Shown: piece by piece, positions 1 to 7,595 of the stretch
Position numbering within the stretch: the stretch's first letter is position 1
Layout of the letters: every line of letters begins with the position of its first letter
Assembly: GCA_903907665.1 (NCBI GenBank)
Contig: CAIVOW010000088.1
Coordinates: 1-12,076, forward strand
Direction: 5' to 3'
DNA from: an uncultured Actinomycetes bacterium
GTDB taxonomy: Bacteria; Actinomycetota; Actinomycetes; Nanopelagicales; Nanopelagicaceae
Length of the DNA stretch: 12,076 nucleotides
The notes under the pieces: generated by a model
Seen by the model: only the letters and a program-made list of their open reading frames with translations
Told to the model about the DNA's origin: nothing
Databases searched by the model: none
Made by a program: the position numbers and the translations under genes

Positions 1-6
1 AGAGGC

Positions 7-13
7 GAGGTGA
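7..13 (+). promoter_or_regulatory. Shine-Dalgarno site of the first permease gene
   Basis: GAGGTGA fits the anti-Shine-Dalgarno end of 16S rRNA and lies seven bases before the GTG at 21. It supports GTG as the start of the DppB-type permease. No promoter fits in the 20 bases available, so this gene is probably read from an upstream gene, by family custom a substrate-binding protein. Confidence 0.7.
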
Positions 14-20
14 GTTAAGA

Positions 21-1565
21 GTGTTTGCCTTTATTTCCCGGCGCTTAGGCATACTTTTACTCATTCTCTTTGGTTCAAGTTTTATTTTGTATAACTTGAC
101 CGCTCTTTCTGGAGACCCAACTGAAGGGCTAAAATTCAGCAAAGATCCTAAGGACAAAGTCCAGCTTCTTGCACTCGTCAAACAACTTGATCTGCATACC
201 CCGCCGCCGCTTCGTTACTTTAAGTGGATTAAGGGCATAGCTGGAGTCTTCACAGGTAACCTCAATTTTGGAACCACTCGCGATGGTAACTCAGTGCTAA
301 CTGAGCTTGCTGGGGCAATACCCGTAACTTTTAGATTGGTAATTTCTGCAACTATTTTGGCGATCATCCTTGGAATTATGTTAGGAATTGCGACCGCCCT
401 GCGCCAATATTCTCGCTTTGACTATGTTGTTACATTCTTCTCGTTTCTACTCTTCTCACTTCCCATTTTCTGGGTTGCAGTTTTGTTGAAGCAATTTTTG
501 GCTATTGATTTCAATAACTTTTTAGTATCAGGTTCTATCTCCGCATTTTGGATTATTGCATTTTCGCTTTTTGGCGGATTTTTCTGGGCCGGAGTCATCG
601 GTGGCGAGCGTCGCAAGTTTCTTAAGATATTTGGAGTTTCTGCGATTTCTCATGCAGCAGTTTTTACCTACTTTAGTTTGACGCACTGGTTCTTACACCC
701 AGGACTGGGACCAATCGTTATTTTGCTTATGTCGATTGGAATTGCTTTTGGAGTGACCCTTCTTTCGACCGGATTGGAAAATACACCAGCGGTTAAGGCA
801 ACGTTAACAATGGCCGGTTTAGGCGTTGTGATGTACTACCCAATTCAATACATTTTTGATCATCATTCTTCACTGCTCGTGCTGGTTGGACTTTTAATGC
901 TGAATCTTGGCGTCTCAACCGGGCTAGGTTTATTTTTTGCAAAAGTCGACCGTGGTCCAATTGTGAGAACATCCATTATCGCGGGCTTTTGTATGAGCGC
1001 TCTCGTTGTGGTCGATCGGTTAATGAAGACATTTGCCCCATATCTATTACAAGATGGAGTTAATGGGCGACCTATTCCTACTCTTGGGCAAGCAGATATC
1101 TTGCTTCAGTCACACAATTTTTGGGTAGTTTTACTTGACCGTTTGGTTCACTTAATTCTGCCGACTCTTGCGCTATTACTTATTTCCTTTGCCGGATATA
1201 TTCGATTTGCGCGAGGAACAATGCTAGAAGTACTCAATCAGGATTACATTCGAACTGCGCGCGCTAAGGGCCTCTCCGAGCGCACGGTAGTAATGCGTCA
1301 CGCATTTAGAAATACTCTCATTCCCATCAGCACAATTGTCGTAGTCGATCTGGCTGGAGTCATTGGTGGTGCAATCATTACTGAACGAGTATTTGGATGG
1401 CACGCTATGGGTACCCTCTTCCAGAACGCACTTACTTCTTTTGATTTGAATCTTCTCATGGGTGTTTTCTTTGTGACAGCTTCTCTCTCCGTGCTGGCTA
1501 ATTTAATCGCTGATTTACTTTATTCTTTCCTTGACCCACGCGTTCGAGTGGCAGGTAGCAAATGA
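21..1565 (+). CDS. DppB/OppB-type peptide ABC transporter permease with a large membrane insertion
   Basis: Inner-membrane permease of a di/oligopeptide (PepT-family) ABC importer, which forms the channel with the next gene product. The start is GTG at 21, supported by a good Shine-Dalgarno site. TM1 is at about residues 9-29, TM2 at 104-126 and TM3 at 136-156. The family's cytoplasmic coupling (EAA) loop is clear at about 403-430, with the string DYIRTARAKGLSE and then FRNTLIPI. The C-terminal membrane helices end in LDPRVR, as is typical. The protein is 514 residues, whereas family members usually have about 310-340. The extra ~180 residues (about 160-345) lie between TM3 and the segment LVHLILPTLALL and contain several further hydrophobic stretches. 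The gene overlaps the next by ATGA, so the two are probably translationally coupled. Substrate specificity cannot be read from a permease; peptides are the family default, but other solutes such as nickel or sugars are known for relatives. Confidence 0.93.
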   Translation: MFAFISRRLGILLLILFGSSFILYNLTALSGDPTEGLKFSKDPKDKVQLLALVKQLDLHTPPPLRYFKWIKGIAGVFTGNLNFGTTRDGNSVLTELAGAIPVTFRLVISATILAIILGIMLGIATALRQYSRFDYVVTFFSFLLFSLPIFWVAVLLKQFLAIDFNNFLVSGSISAFWIIAFSLFGGFFWAGVIGGERRKFLKIFGVSAISHAAVFTYFSLTHWFLHPGLGPIVILLMSIGIAFGVTLLSTGLENTPAVKATLTMAGLGVVMYYPIQYIFDHHSSLLVLVGLLMLNLGVSTGLGLFFAKVDRGPIVRTSIIAGFCMSALVVVDRLMKTFAPYLLQDGVNGRPIPTLGQADILLQSHNFWVVLLDRLVHLILPTLALLLISFAGYIRFARGTMLEVLNQDYIRTARAKGLSERTVVMRHAFRNTLIPISTIVVVDLAGVIGGAIITERVFGWHAMGTLFQNALTSFDLNLLMGVFFVTASLSVLANLIADLLYSFLDPRVRVAGSK

Positions 1566-2620
1566 AGATTGAAAAGACACCCAAGTCGATAGCGGATCGT
1601 GGCGAAGCGCCAATTTTTGCCCTAGACACTATTGGATTAACGCAGAGCCAGATTGTGCGAAAGCGCTTTTTCCAGCATAAGGCTGCAATCGCTTCAATTT
1701 TTATGTTGATATTTGTTTATCTGCTCGTCTACACCTCTTTGGGATTCAAAATTGGACCTTTAAACATCCATGGCTGGTGGAAATATTCGAGCACTGATTT
1801 GCCCGAATTAAAGTTTTGTAAAGATGGCACAGTTGGATGCCCAACCTTTAGTTTGCTACCGAAATTTCTTGGAGGCGCTGGCATCGGGATGGGTGAGCAC
1901 CCATTTGGTCAAGATGATATTGGCCGCGACTACTTCGCACTCGTGATGCGCGGTACCCAGCGTTCACTTCTCGTTACGGTAATTATTGGGGCTATTGCTG
2001 GATCTATAGGAACTGTCGTAGGAGCTGTTTCTGGATACTTCGGTGGAAAGATAGATGCCATCTTGATGCGTTTTGTGGATTTCTTAATAACTATTCCAGC
2101 AATCATTATCGGCGCGGTTGTCGGCTATCACTTTGGAAATCTAGGTGTAACTTTCTTGGCCTTCTATCTCGGACTTTTTTCATGGACCGGGTTATCACGC
2201 TTAGTTCGCGGAGAATTCTTAACGCTTCGAGAACGCGATTTTGTTGATGCCGCAAGAGTCGCTGGTGCGTCTAGTCGACGAATTATCTTTAAGCATATTT
2301 TGCCTAATGCCGTTGGAATCATCATCGTTTCAGTGACCCTTTTAATGTCTGGGGCAATATTGCTAGAGACGGCGCTCTCTTATCTTGGTTTTGGTGTAGT
2401 TGCGCCTGACGTTTCCTTGGGTCTGCTCATTAGCCAGTATCAAGATTCATTTACAACTCGACCATGGCTCTTTTGGTGGCCAGGATTCTTTATCATCACG
2501 ATTGCTTTGAGCATCAACTTCATCGGAGATGGATTGCGTGATGCGTTTGATCCACGCCAACGCCGTCGGCTAAGTTTTAAAGATAAAGCACTAGCGCGCT
2601 CTATGAAGCGTGGTGCATAA
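1562..2620 (+). CDS. DppC/OppC-type peptide ABC transporter permease
   Basis: Second membrane subunit of the importer, pairing with the DppB-type protein. The length of 352 residues is slightly above the family norm. Visible are the N-terminal OppC-type segment (VRKRFFQHKAAIASIFMLIF, about 32-51, TM1), a periplasmic-side loop, the conserved HPFGQDDIGRDYF block that precedes TM2, and the EAA coupling loop from about E218 (ERDFVDAARVAGASSRRIIF) followed by HILPNAVG. The end, GDGLRDAFDPR, is characteristic of DppC proteins. The TM1-TM2 loop carries a Cys pair, C86 and C93, which could form a disulfide outside the membrane (inference). The start codon lies inside the previous stop (ATGA), and no strong ribosome binding site is needed or seen. 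The next co-directional transporter gene begins only after a 633-base gap occupied by an opposite-strand gene. Confidence 0.95.
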   Translation: MKIEKTPKSIADRGEAPIFALDTIGLTQSQIVRKRFFQHKAAIASIFMLIFVYLLVYTSLGFKIGPLNIHGWWKYSSTDLPELKFCKDGTVGCPTFSLLPKFLGGAGIGMGEHPFGQDDIGRDYFALVMRGTQRSLLVTVIIGAIAGSIGTVVGAVSGYFGGKIDAILMRFVDFLITIPAIIIGAVVGYHFGNLGVTFLAFYLGLFSWTGLSRLVRGEFLTLRERDFVDAARVAGASSRRIIFKHILPNAVGIIIVSVTLLMSGAILLETALSYLGFGVVAPDVSLGLLISQYQDSFTTRPWLFWWPGFFIITIALSINFIGDGLRDAFDPRQRRRLSFKDKALARSMKRGA

Positions 2621-2628
2621 GAATGCTT

Positions 2629-3219
2629 CTAGAAGCCAATTATGTTGAGTGCAATACCAAGCATCAGGCTTACAACGGTTATGGAAATACCGACGAAGTC
2701 ATATCGGATAGAGCTTTCAACTCCGAGGATGCGTTTTTCGACGAAGTTATCCAATCGCATTTGAGCGATGTGTTTGGCGACGCCAGAATCACTTCGTGGG
2801 GATTCCCCGGGTCTCAAAGTTCCTTCGCTACCAACTTTGAGTCCACGCAATTCACTTGGATGGATATTTCTAGCGTGGTATCGACTTGGAGCGGGAGCAG
2901 CCCACGCATAGATAGTTTTTCCCTGGACAACAACGGACATGCTGTATCTGGCTTCGATGGAATCAACTTGATCCCATCCGAAAGTGAGTTCCTTGACGGG
3001 GTTCGAAATGGTTATGCCTTCGTCAAAGAAAACAATTTTAGGGCGGAAGAGAATTTGGTAGACCACAGAGCCTACGAAGATTGTCCAGACCGCAGTGATG
3101 ATTCCAGTGCGTACGCCGTCGCTCAACCACGTTTGAATATTAATTCCCAGAACCAACACAGCGAAAGTGCCCACCATGAGGTAGCTAGTTTTCGTTCTGA
3201 AAATTTCTGGATTGGTCAC
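2629..3219 (-). CDS. Membrane protein with bacterial PH domain (PF10756-like)
   Basis: A 196-residue membrane protein of unknown function, GTG start. Two hydrophobic helices (about 14-27 and 36-57) are followed by a bacterial PH-like domain at about 58-125. The recognisable pattern runs RPKIVFFDEGITISNP, then GWDQVDSIEA, then YAWAAPAP. This is the style of the small two-helix/PH proteins common in Actinobacteria, although this one also has a third helix at the C-terminus (about 173-195). Five tryptophans and a clear membrane/soluble alternation argue that this strand is the coding one. There is no Shine-Dalgarno sequence before the GTG, so initiation may be leaderless. Met15 is an alternative start but would remove part of the first helix. 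The gene sits head-to-tail against the transporter operon, between dppC and the ATPase gene, so readthrough from dppC would make antisense RNA to it. An opposite + frame spans the same bases and is treated as a shadow. Confidence 0.82.
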   Translation of the reverse strand: MTNPEIFRTKTSYLMVGTFAVLVLGINIQTWLSDGVRTGIITAVWTIFVGSVVYQILFRPKIVFFDEGITISNPVKELTFGWDQVDSIEARYSMSVVVQGKTIYAWAAPAPSRYHARNIHPSELRGLKVGSEGTLRPGESPRSDSGVAKHIAQMRLDNFVEKRILGVESSIRYDFVGISITVVSLMLGIALNIIGF

Positions 3220-3253
3220 GAAGTAATATTGTCACAGTTGGGCGGTAAATAGC

Positions 3254-4924
3254 ATGAGCACTCAAGATAAAATGGATTTAACACCTGTTTTAAGTGTTAA
3301 TGATTTTACTGTTGAATTTTGGGTTGATGGAATTTGGTATCCAGCAGCGAGCAACATGACTTTTGACGTCCATGCTGGCAAGGTCACGGCAATTGTGGGT
3401 GAATCTGGAAGTGGTAAATCCACTACCGCAATGGGAATAATGAGTCTTCTTGCATCTAATTCCCGCATGACTGGTAGCGTTAAAATAAAGGGCCAAGAAG
3501 TCATTGGGGCGCCCGCATCCGTATTACGTAAGTTCCGCGGCAAGGAAGTGGCCTACATTTTCCAAGAGCCGATGTCTGCTCTTAATCCGGTTTACACCAT
3601 TGGTTTTCAAATAGTAGAAACCTTGCGGACTCATTTTGATATGGGACCAAAGGAAGCGCGCGCCCGTGCGGTCGAACTACTCGATATGGTTGAAATTCCA
3701 GACCCCGATAAGTCCTTTGAAAAATATCCGCATCAACTTTCAGGTGGACAAAGGCAGCGCGCCATGATCGCTCAGGCACTTGCATGCGATCCAGCCCTTC
3801 TTGTTGCCGATGAACCTACAACGGCTTTAGATGTAACCGTTCAAGCAGAAATTCTTGACTTGATGAGAGGACTTAAATCCCGTCTGAATTCTGCGATTCT
3901 CCTCATCACTCATGCGATGGGCGTTGTAGCCGATATGGCCGATGATATTTTGGTTATGAAAGATGGTGTGATTGTTGAAAGCGGTAGCGCTAAGCAAATA
4001 TTTGAAAAACCAACACATCCATACACTCAGGATCTTCTTGCCTCTGTGCCGAAATTGGGACAAGTGGCCAAACGAAAACTTGTCGTGGACAGGTTGCACA
4101 ATGATGTTCCAGTTTTGAAGCTTGAAGATGTCACCATCGAATACCCTAAGCGTGGACGTATTCCAGCATTTGTGGCCGTTAAGAATTTCAGTATAGAAAT
4201 TTATCCAGGAGAAGTGCTGGGACTTGTTGGAGAATCTGGTTCTGGAAAAACGACTGTGGGTCGCGCAGCAATAGGTTTGCTTCCAAGCAAGCACGGAAAA
4301 ATTCGCATAATGGGTAATGACATCAGTAATGCAACCCAAAGAGATTTATTTATGATCCGTCGACATACGGGTATCGTTTTTCAGGATCCTGCAAGCTCGC
4401 TAAATCCACGTTTGCCAATCGGTGAATCAATTGGCGAACCAATTTTTCTTGCTGGGCTCGCTAAGGGCGATAGCTTAAATCGCAGAGTTGAAGATTTATT
4501 GGATCAAGTGGAGCTTCCGCGTAGCTACAGGAACCGCTATCCACATGAACTCTCTGGCGGTCAGCGCCAACGTGTTGGTATTGCTCGAGCTCTGGCTCTG
4601 ACGCCTGATCTTTTGATAGCAGATGAACCAACTTCGGCTCTTGATGTTTCAGTACAAGCGCGCTTTCTAGAACTCTTCCAAGAACTTCAGGAAAAATTAA
4701 AGTTCGCTTGTCTATTCATCAGCCACGATTTGGCGGTTGTAGATATTTTGGCCCACAGAATTGCTGTAATGCAGGATGGAGTATTGGTAGAAATAGGAGA
4801 CCGAGACGATATTCTCAAGACCCCAAAGAATGCATATACGCAACGACTCATTGCCGCAGTTCCAGTTCCCGATCCTGAAGAGCAAGCACGCCGTCGCGCC
4901 GCTCGATTGGCCGCTAAGAGCTAA
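3254..4924 (+). CDS. Fused DppD-DppF type ABC transporter ATP-binding protein (two ATPase domains)
   Basis: Cytoplasmic energy-coupling subunit of the peptide importer, with both nucleotide-binding domains on one 556-residue chain. Domain 1 has Walker A GESGSGKS at about 49-56, signature LSGGQRQR at 162-169 and Walker B LLVADEP with D186/E187. It is followed by the oligopeptide-transporter C-terminal motif HPYTQDLLASVPK (about 254-267). Domain 2 has Walker A GESGSGKT at 326-333, LSGGQRQR at 433-440 and Walker B LLIADEP with D457/E458, and ends with a second YTQRLIAAVP motif. Both sites therefore look catalytically complete. Domain 1 departs from the usual H-loop context in having THAMGVVADMADD, while domain 2 has the canonical SHDLAVVDILAHR; the switch histidine is present in both. 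The tail is Arg/Ala-rich. The start ATG lies one base after the TAG of the opposite-strand shadow frame. The Shine-Dalgarno is weak (GGGCGG). It converges on the peptidase gene with a 21-base gap and no visible terminator. Confidence 0.95.
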   Translation: MSTQDKMDLTPVLSVNDFTVEFWVDGIWYPAASNMTFDVHAGKVTAIVGESGSGKSTTAMGIMSLLASNSRMTGSVKIKGQEVIGAPASVLRKFRGKEVAYIFQEPMSALNPVYTIGFQIVETLRTHFDMGPKEARARAVELLDMVEIPDPDKSFEKYPHQLSGGQRQRAMIAQALACDPALLVADEPTTALDVTVQAEILDLMRGLKSRLNSAILLITHAMGVVADMADDILVMKDGVIVESGSAKQIFEKPTHPYTQDLLASVPKLGQVAKRKLVVDRLHNDVPVLKLEDVTIEYPKRGRIPAFVAVKNFSIEIYPGEVLGLVGESGSGKTTVGRAAIGLLPSKHGKIRIMGNDISNATQRDLFMIRRHTGIVFQDPASSLNPRLPIGESIGEPIFLAGLAKGDSLNRRVEDLLDQVELPRSYRNRYPHELSGGQRQRVGIARALALTPDLLIADEPTSALDVSVQARFLELFQELQEKLKFACLFISHDLAVVDILAHRIAVMQDGVLVEIGDRDDILKTPKNAYTQRLIAAVPVPDPEEQARRRAARLAAKS

Positions 4925-4945
4925 TTCAAGTTTTGGGCTTGGGCG

Positions 4946-6910
4946 TTACCAGATTCGAACTCTCTCTGATTCAGGCAAGTAAAGGGCGTCGCCTTCTTTG
5001 ACGTCGAATGCCTCGTAGAACTCATTGAGGTTTTTCACGATTTGGTTGCAGCGAAATTCACTTGGTGAATGCGGATCAGTAGCCAGACGTTGCTTTAGCT
5101 CCTCTATGCGGAGTTTTCCACGCCATACTTGTGCCCAACCAAGGAAAAGTCGTTGCACTCCCGTGAAGCCCTCTAAAACGGGCGCGGAGGTGCCATTTAA
5201 GGCGATTTCATATGCTTTTAAGGCAATTGTTAATCCACCAAGGTCTCCGATGTTCTCGCCAACAGTGAGGGCTCCATTGACATGCGAATCTGGCGTTTCG
5301 ATCGGAAATAGTTTTTCGTATTGGGCGATTAATGCGCTGGAACGTTTTTCAAATTCAACGCGATCACTTTCTTGCCACCAATCGGTAAGGTTTCCATCAC
5401 CATCATATTTTGAGCCTTGATCATCAAACCCATGGCCGACCTCATGGCCAATCACTGCCCCAATGCCACCGTAGTTCGCTGCATCATCAGCCTCAAGATC
5501 AAAAAACGGAGGCTGCAAAATGCCGGCAGGGAAGACAATTTCATTCATGCCTGGGTTGTAATAGGCATTCACAGTCTGCGGAAACATGTGCCATTCGGTG
5601 CGATCTACTGGCGCTCCGATTTTGGCGAATTCATACTCCATCTGGAATTTGGTGGTTGCCGCGATGTTAGCAATTACGTCGTCGGCAACAATTGCTAGCG
5701 CTGAGTAATCGCGAAACTTATCTGGATAACCAATTTTTGGATTGAACTTATCAATCTTTTCAAAGGCCTTTTTCTTCGTCTCAGAAGTCATCCAATCAAG
5801 GGCCCGAATATCCACGCGATATGCCTCAAGCAAGTTGTGGACGAGTTCGACCATCCGAGCTTTTGCAGCAGGTGGGAAATGTTTTGCAACGTAAATCTCA
5901 CCAATCGCTTCGCCGAGCACTCCTTCGACAATGGAGACGCCTCGCTTCCATCGTTCACGCAGCTGCGGAGTTCCACTCAAGGTTGTGCCAAAAAAGGCGA
6001 AATTCTCTTCTACTAACGCCTTATTGAGAAATGGTGCTGATCCCGAAAGCAGGTGCCATTGCAACCAAGAACTCCATGCTGCCGCATCGAAATCACCCAG
6101 AAGTTGACCAAGTCCACTAAAAAATGAGGGTTGGCGAACAATGACGCTTTCAACAACTTTCTTTGGCGACTTTGATGCTTCGAGGTAGAGCTCCCAATCA
6201 AAGCCTTCAGATAATGTCTTGAGATCGGCATAAGAAAATTTGTTGTAAGTTGCAAGACTGTCGCGGTCACGCACTTGGTCCCAATGGTGGGAGGCGATCT
6301 GGGTTTCTAACGCTAAGACTCTTTGCGCGTGCTCTTTTCCATCTGGCAATCCCGCCAAGGTAAACATCTTTTCAATGTGGACTGCTAGCCCATCGCGTAA
6401 AACCGCATATTCATCTTCACGGTAGTACGCCTCATCGGGAAGGCTGATTCCGGATTGGCCGATGTATGCGATATTGGTATTGGAATCTTTATGGTCGGTT
6501 GTGATGAATGAGTAAAAAAGGCCACCATTTCCACGGGTTTCAAAATCTCCCATCAAGTGAATGAAGTCACTTGCGGTTTGAATGGAGGCAGCTGCCTTGA
6601 GTTCTTCAACTAGGGGAGTGATACCCAATTTTTCAATGCGATCTTCGTCCATAAATGAGCGGTAGAGGTCGCCAATCTTCTGGGCATTACTACCGGCTGG
6701 GTGGTCGTGCTGGGAAAGCTCTTCGATAATGTCGAAAACTTCTTTCTCTGCTTTCACTCGCAGGGCATAGAAAGCACCATCACCTGATCGGTCGGATGGG
6801 ATAACACTCTCATCAAGCCATTTTCCATTCATGTGTCGGAATAGGTCATCTTGAGGCCGAATAGCTGGGTCTGCATGCTCGAAGGTAATACCGCTTTTTA
6901 ATGTGGACAT
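4946..6910 (-). CDS. pepO: M13-family zinc metalloendopeptidase (PepO / neprilysin-like)
   Basis: Zinc endopeptidase that cleaves oligopeptides; 654 residues, close to bacterial PepO length. The catalytic motif HEVGH has zinc ligands H489 and H493 and general base E490. The third ligand is E552 in GENIGD, with D556 as the supporting acid. The substrate-binding NAYYNP motif lies upstream, followed by EIVFPAGILQPPFF. The N-terminus (FRHMNGKWLDE) is the normal M13 start and is not preceded by a signal peptide or membrane helix, so the enzyme should be cytoplasmic, unlike animal neprilysin. The chain ends in VRIW; M13 members commonly end in a related aromatic tail. It faces the peptide importer tail-to-tail and could finish digestion of imported peptides (inference). 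Upstream it shares an 80-base control region with the divergent marR-type gene, so regulation by that repressor is plausible. No ribosome binding site precedes the ATG, suggesting a very short or absent leader. Confidence 0.95.
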   Translation of the reverse strand: MSTLKSGITFEHADPAIRPQDDLFRHMNGKWLDESVIPSDRSGDGAFYALRVKAEKEVFDIIEELSQHDHPAGSNAQKIGDLYRSFMDEDRIEKLGITPLVEELKAAASIQTASDFIHLMGDFETRGNGGLFYSFITTDHKDSNTNIAYIGQSGISLPDEAYYREDEYAVLRDGLAVHIEKMFTLAGLPDGKEHAQRVLALETQIASHHWDQVRDRDSLATYNKFSYADLKTLSEGFDWELYLEASKSPKKVVESVIVRQPSFFSGLGQLLGDFDAAAWSSWLQWHLLSGSAPFLNKALVEENFAFFGTTLSGTPQLRERWKRGVSIVEGVLGEAIGEIYVAKHFPPAAKARMVELVHNLLEAYRVDIRALDWMTSETKKKAFEKIDKFNPKIGYPDKFRDYSALAIVADDVIANIAATTKFQMEYEFAKIGAPVDRTEWHMFPQTVNAYYNPGMNEIVFPAGILQPPFFDLEADDAANYGGIGAVIGHEVGHGFDDQGSKYDGDGNLTDWWQESDRVEFEKRSSALIAQYEKLFPIETPDSHVNGALTVGENIGDLGGLTIALKAYEIALNGTSAPVLEGFTGVQRLFLGWAQVWRGKLRIEELKQRLATDPHSPSEFRCNQIVKNLNEFYEAFDVKEGDALYLPESERVRIW

Positions 6911-6919
6911 GCAGGAATC

Positions 6920-6925
6920 GTAATA
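6920..6925 (-). promoter_or_regulatory. Possible -10 box of the M13 peptidase gene
   Basis: On the - strand this reads TATTAC, nine bases before the ATG at 6910, giving a predicted leader of about two or three bases. No convincing -35 hexamer lies at 17 bp, but the palindrome at 6943-6954 lies just upstream of the expected -35 zone. Confidence 0.4.
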
Positions 6926-6942
6926 CAGCTACGGCAAAAGTT

Positions 6943-6954
6943 AGTTGTACAACT
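6943..6954. promoter_or_regulatory. Palindromic operator, probable MarR-family binding site
   Basis: AGTTGTACAACT is a perfect 12-bp palindrome in the middle of the gap between divergent pepO and marR. A second, overlapping symmetry exists: TAGTTG at 6942-6947 pairs with CAACTA at 6957-6962. MarR-family dimers bind palindromes of roughly this size, usually in the promoter they share with a divergent gene. The site would cover or adjoin the -35 region in both directions, consistent with repression of both genes. Binding is inferred from position and symmetry only. Confidence 0.6.
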
Positions 6955-6978
6955 TTCAACTACCTGCGCTTTGGGGTC

Positions 6979-6984
6979 TAGAAT
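6979..6984 (+). promoter_or_regulatory. -10 box of the marR gene, leaderless start
   Basis: TAGAAT (5 of 6 matches to TATAAT) is followed by exactly six bases and then the ATG at 6991, so the predicted transcription start is the A of the start codon. There is no ribosome binding site, which supports leaderless translation. The -35 side is poor by consensus and lies against the palindrome. Confidence 0.65.
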
Positions 6985-6990
6985 CTACTC

Positions 6991-7500
6991 ATGACAAATC
7001 AGAAGTCTCCAGGATCTAAGAATTCTGAGCCCCGCTGGCTCAATCCCCGTGAGATGAAGGCTTGGCGTGCATATATCCTCACCGCTCGTCGCCTTACCGA
7101 AGCCCTTGAGACTGACCTTGATTCGCATAATCTCTCCTTGCCTGATTATGAAGTGCTCGTCCGCCTTTCGGAGGCGCAAGGCCGGCGGATAAGAATGAGT
7201 GAGTTAGCCGAGGCGGCCCTGCTCTCCAAATCCCGCCTATCTCATCGCATGAAAGTGATGGAGAAGGCTGGCTGGGTGAAGCGTGAGGCCTGCAAGGAAG
7301 ATCGTCGCGGACTGTGGGCGGTCATGACGGAAAGAGGTTGGAAGGCTTTAGTAAAAGCTGCGCCCGATCACACTAAAAGTATTCGAAATAGATTCGTTGA
7401 TCATTTAACCGTGAAGGATCAAGAAGACTTGGCAAGAATTTTTGATCGTGTTCACGCCGAACTTCGCCTGCAGTATCTTGCTGAAAATGAAAAGAGCTGA
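6991..7500 (+). CDS. MarR-family transcriptional regulator
   Basis: A 169-residue DNA-binding regulator expected to act as a dimer. The N-terminal dimerisation helix runs about 25-48 (AYILTARRLTEALETDLDSH). The winged helix-turn-helix follows at about 51-120: YEVLVRLSEA, then MSELAEAALLSKSRLSHRMK as turn and recognition helix, then the wing KEDRRGLWAVMTERG. The DRRG-type wing is a hallmark of the family. A C-terminal helical stretch (VKDQEDLARIFDRVHAELR) completes the dimer interface. The ATG at 6991 is favoured because the -10 box is placed exactly for a leaderless transcript. It is divergent from the M13 peptidase, with a palindromic site between them, so it probably controls itself and the peptidase. 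The ligand cannot be predicted. It is followed by a strong terminator. Confidence 0.93.
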   Translation: MTNQKSPGSKNSEPRWLNPREMKAWRAYILTARRLTEALETDLDSHNLSLPDYEVLVRLSEAQGRRIRMSELAEAALLSKSRLSHRMKVMEKAGWVKREACKEDRRGLWAVMTERGWKALVKAAPDHTKSIRNRFVDHLTVKDQEDLARIFDRVHAELRLQYLAENEKS

Positions 7501-7544
7501 GTAAAGAGTTACGTACAAGATTCCAATATTAATTTTTGGCAACA

Positions 7545-7586
7545 AAAAACCCCGCCGCATTCTTTTCAGAACACGACGGGGTTTTT
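7545..7586. terminator. Bidirectional hairpin terminator between marR and the H1-like gene
   Basis: AAAAACCCCG (7545-7554) is the perfect reverse complement of CGGGGTTTTT (7577-7586). Two further pairs form after one mismatch, and the remaining loop is about 16 bases. A T-run follows the G/C stem on both strands, so it can end marR transcription to the right and transcription of the H1-like gene to the left. It sits 44 bases after the marR stop and 9 bases after the stop of the - strand gene. Confidence 0.9.
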
Positions 7587-7595
7587 AATTGCAAA

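Noticed and set aside
2623..3252. 209-codon + strand frame between dppC and the ATPase gene as a protein gene
   Set aside because: It is in exact register opposite a recognisable PH-domain membrane protein, has no ribosome binding site and resembles no known family. It is kept only as an observation.
3827..4339. 170-codon - strand frame inside the ATPase gene
   Set aside because: It overlaps a fully conserved ABC ATPase coding frame, and the product is of shadow-like composition.
4925..4945. Terminator between the ATPase and the M13 peptidase genes
   Set aside because: The 21-base convergent gap has no inverted repeat with a T-run.
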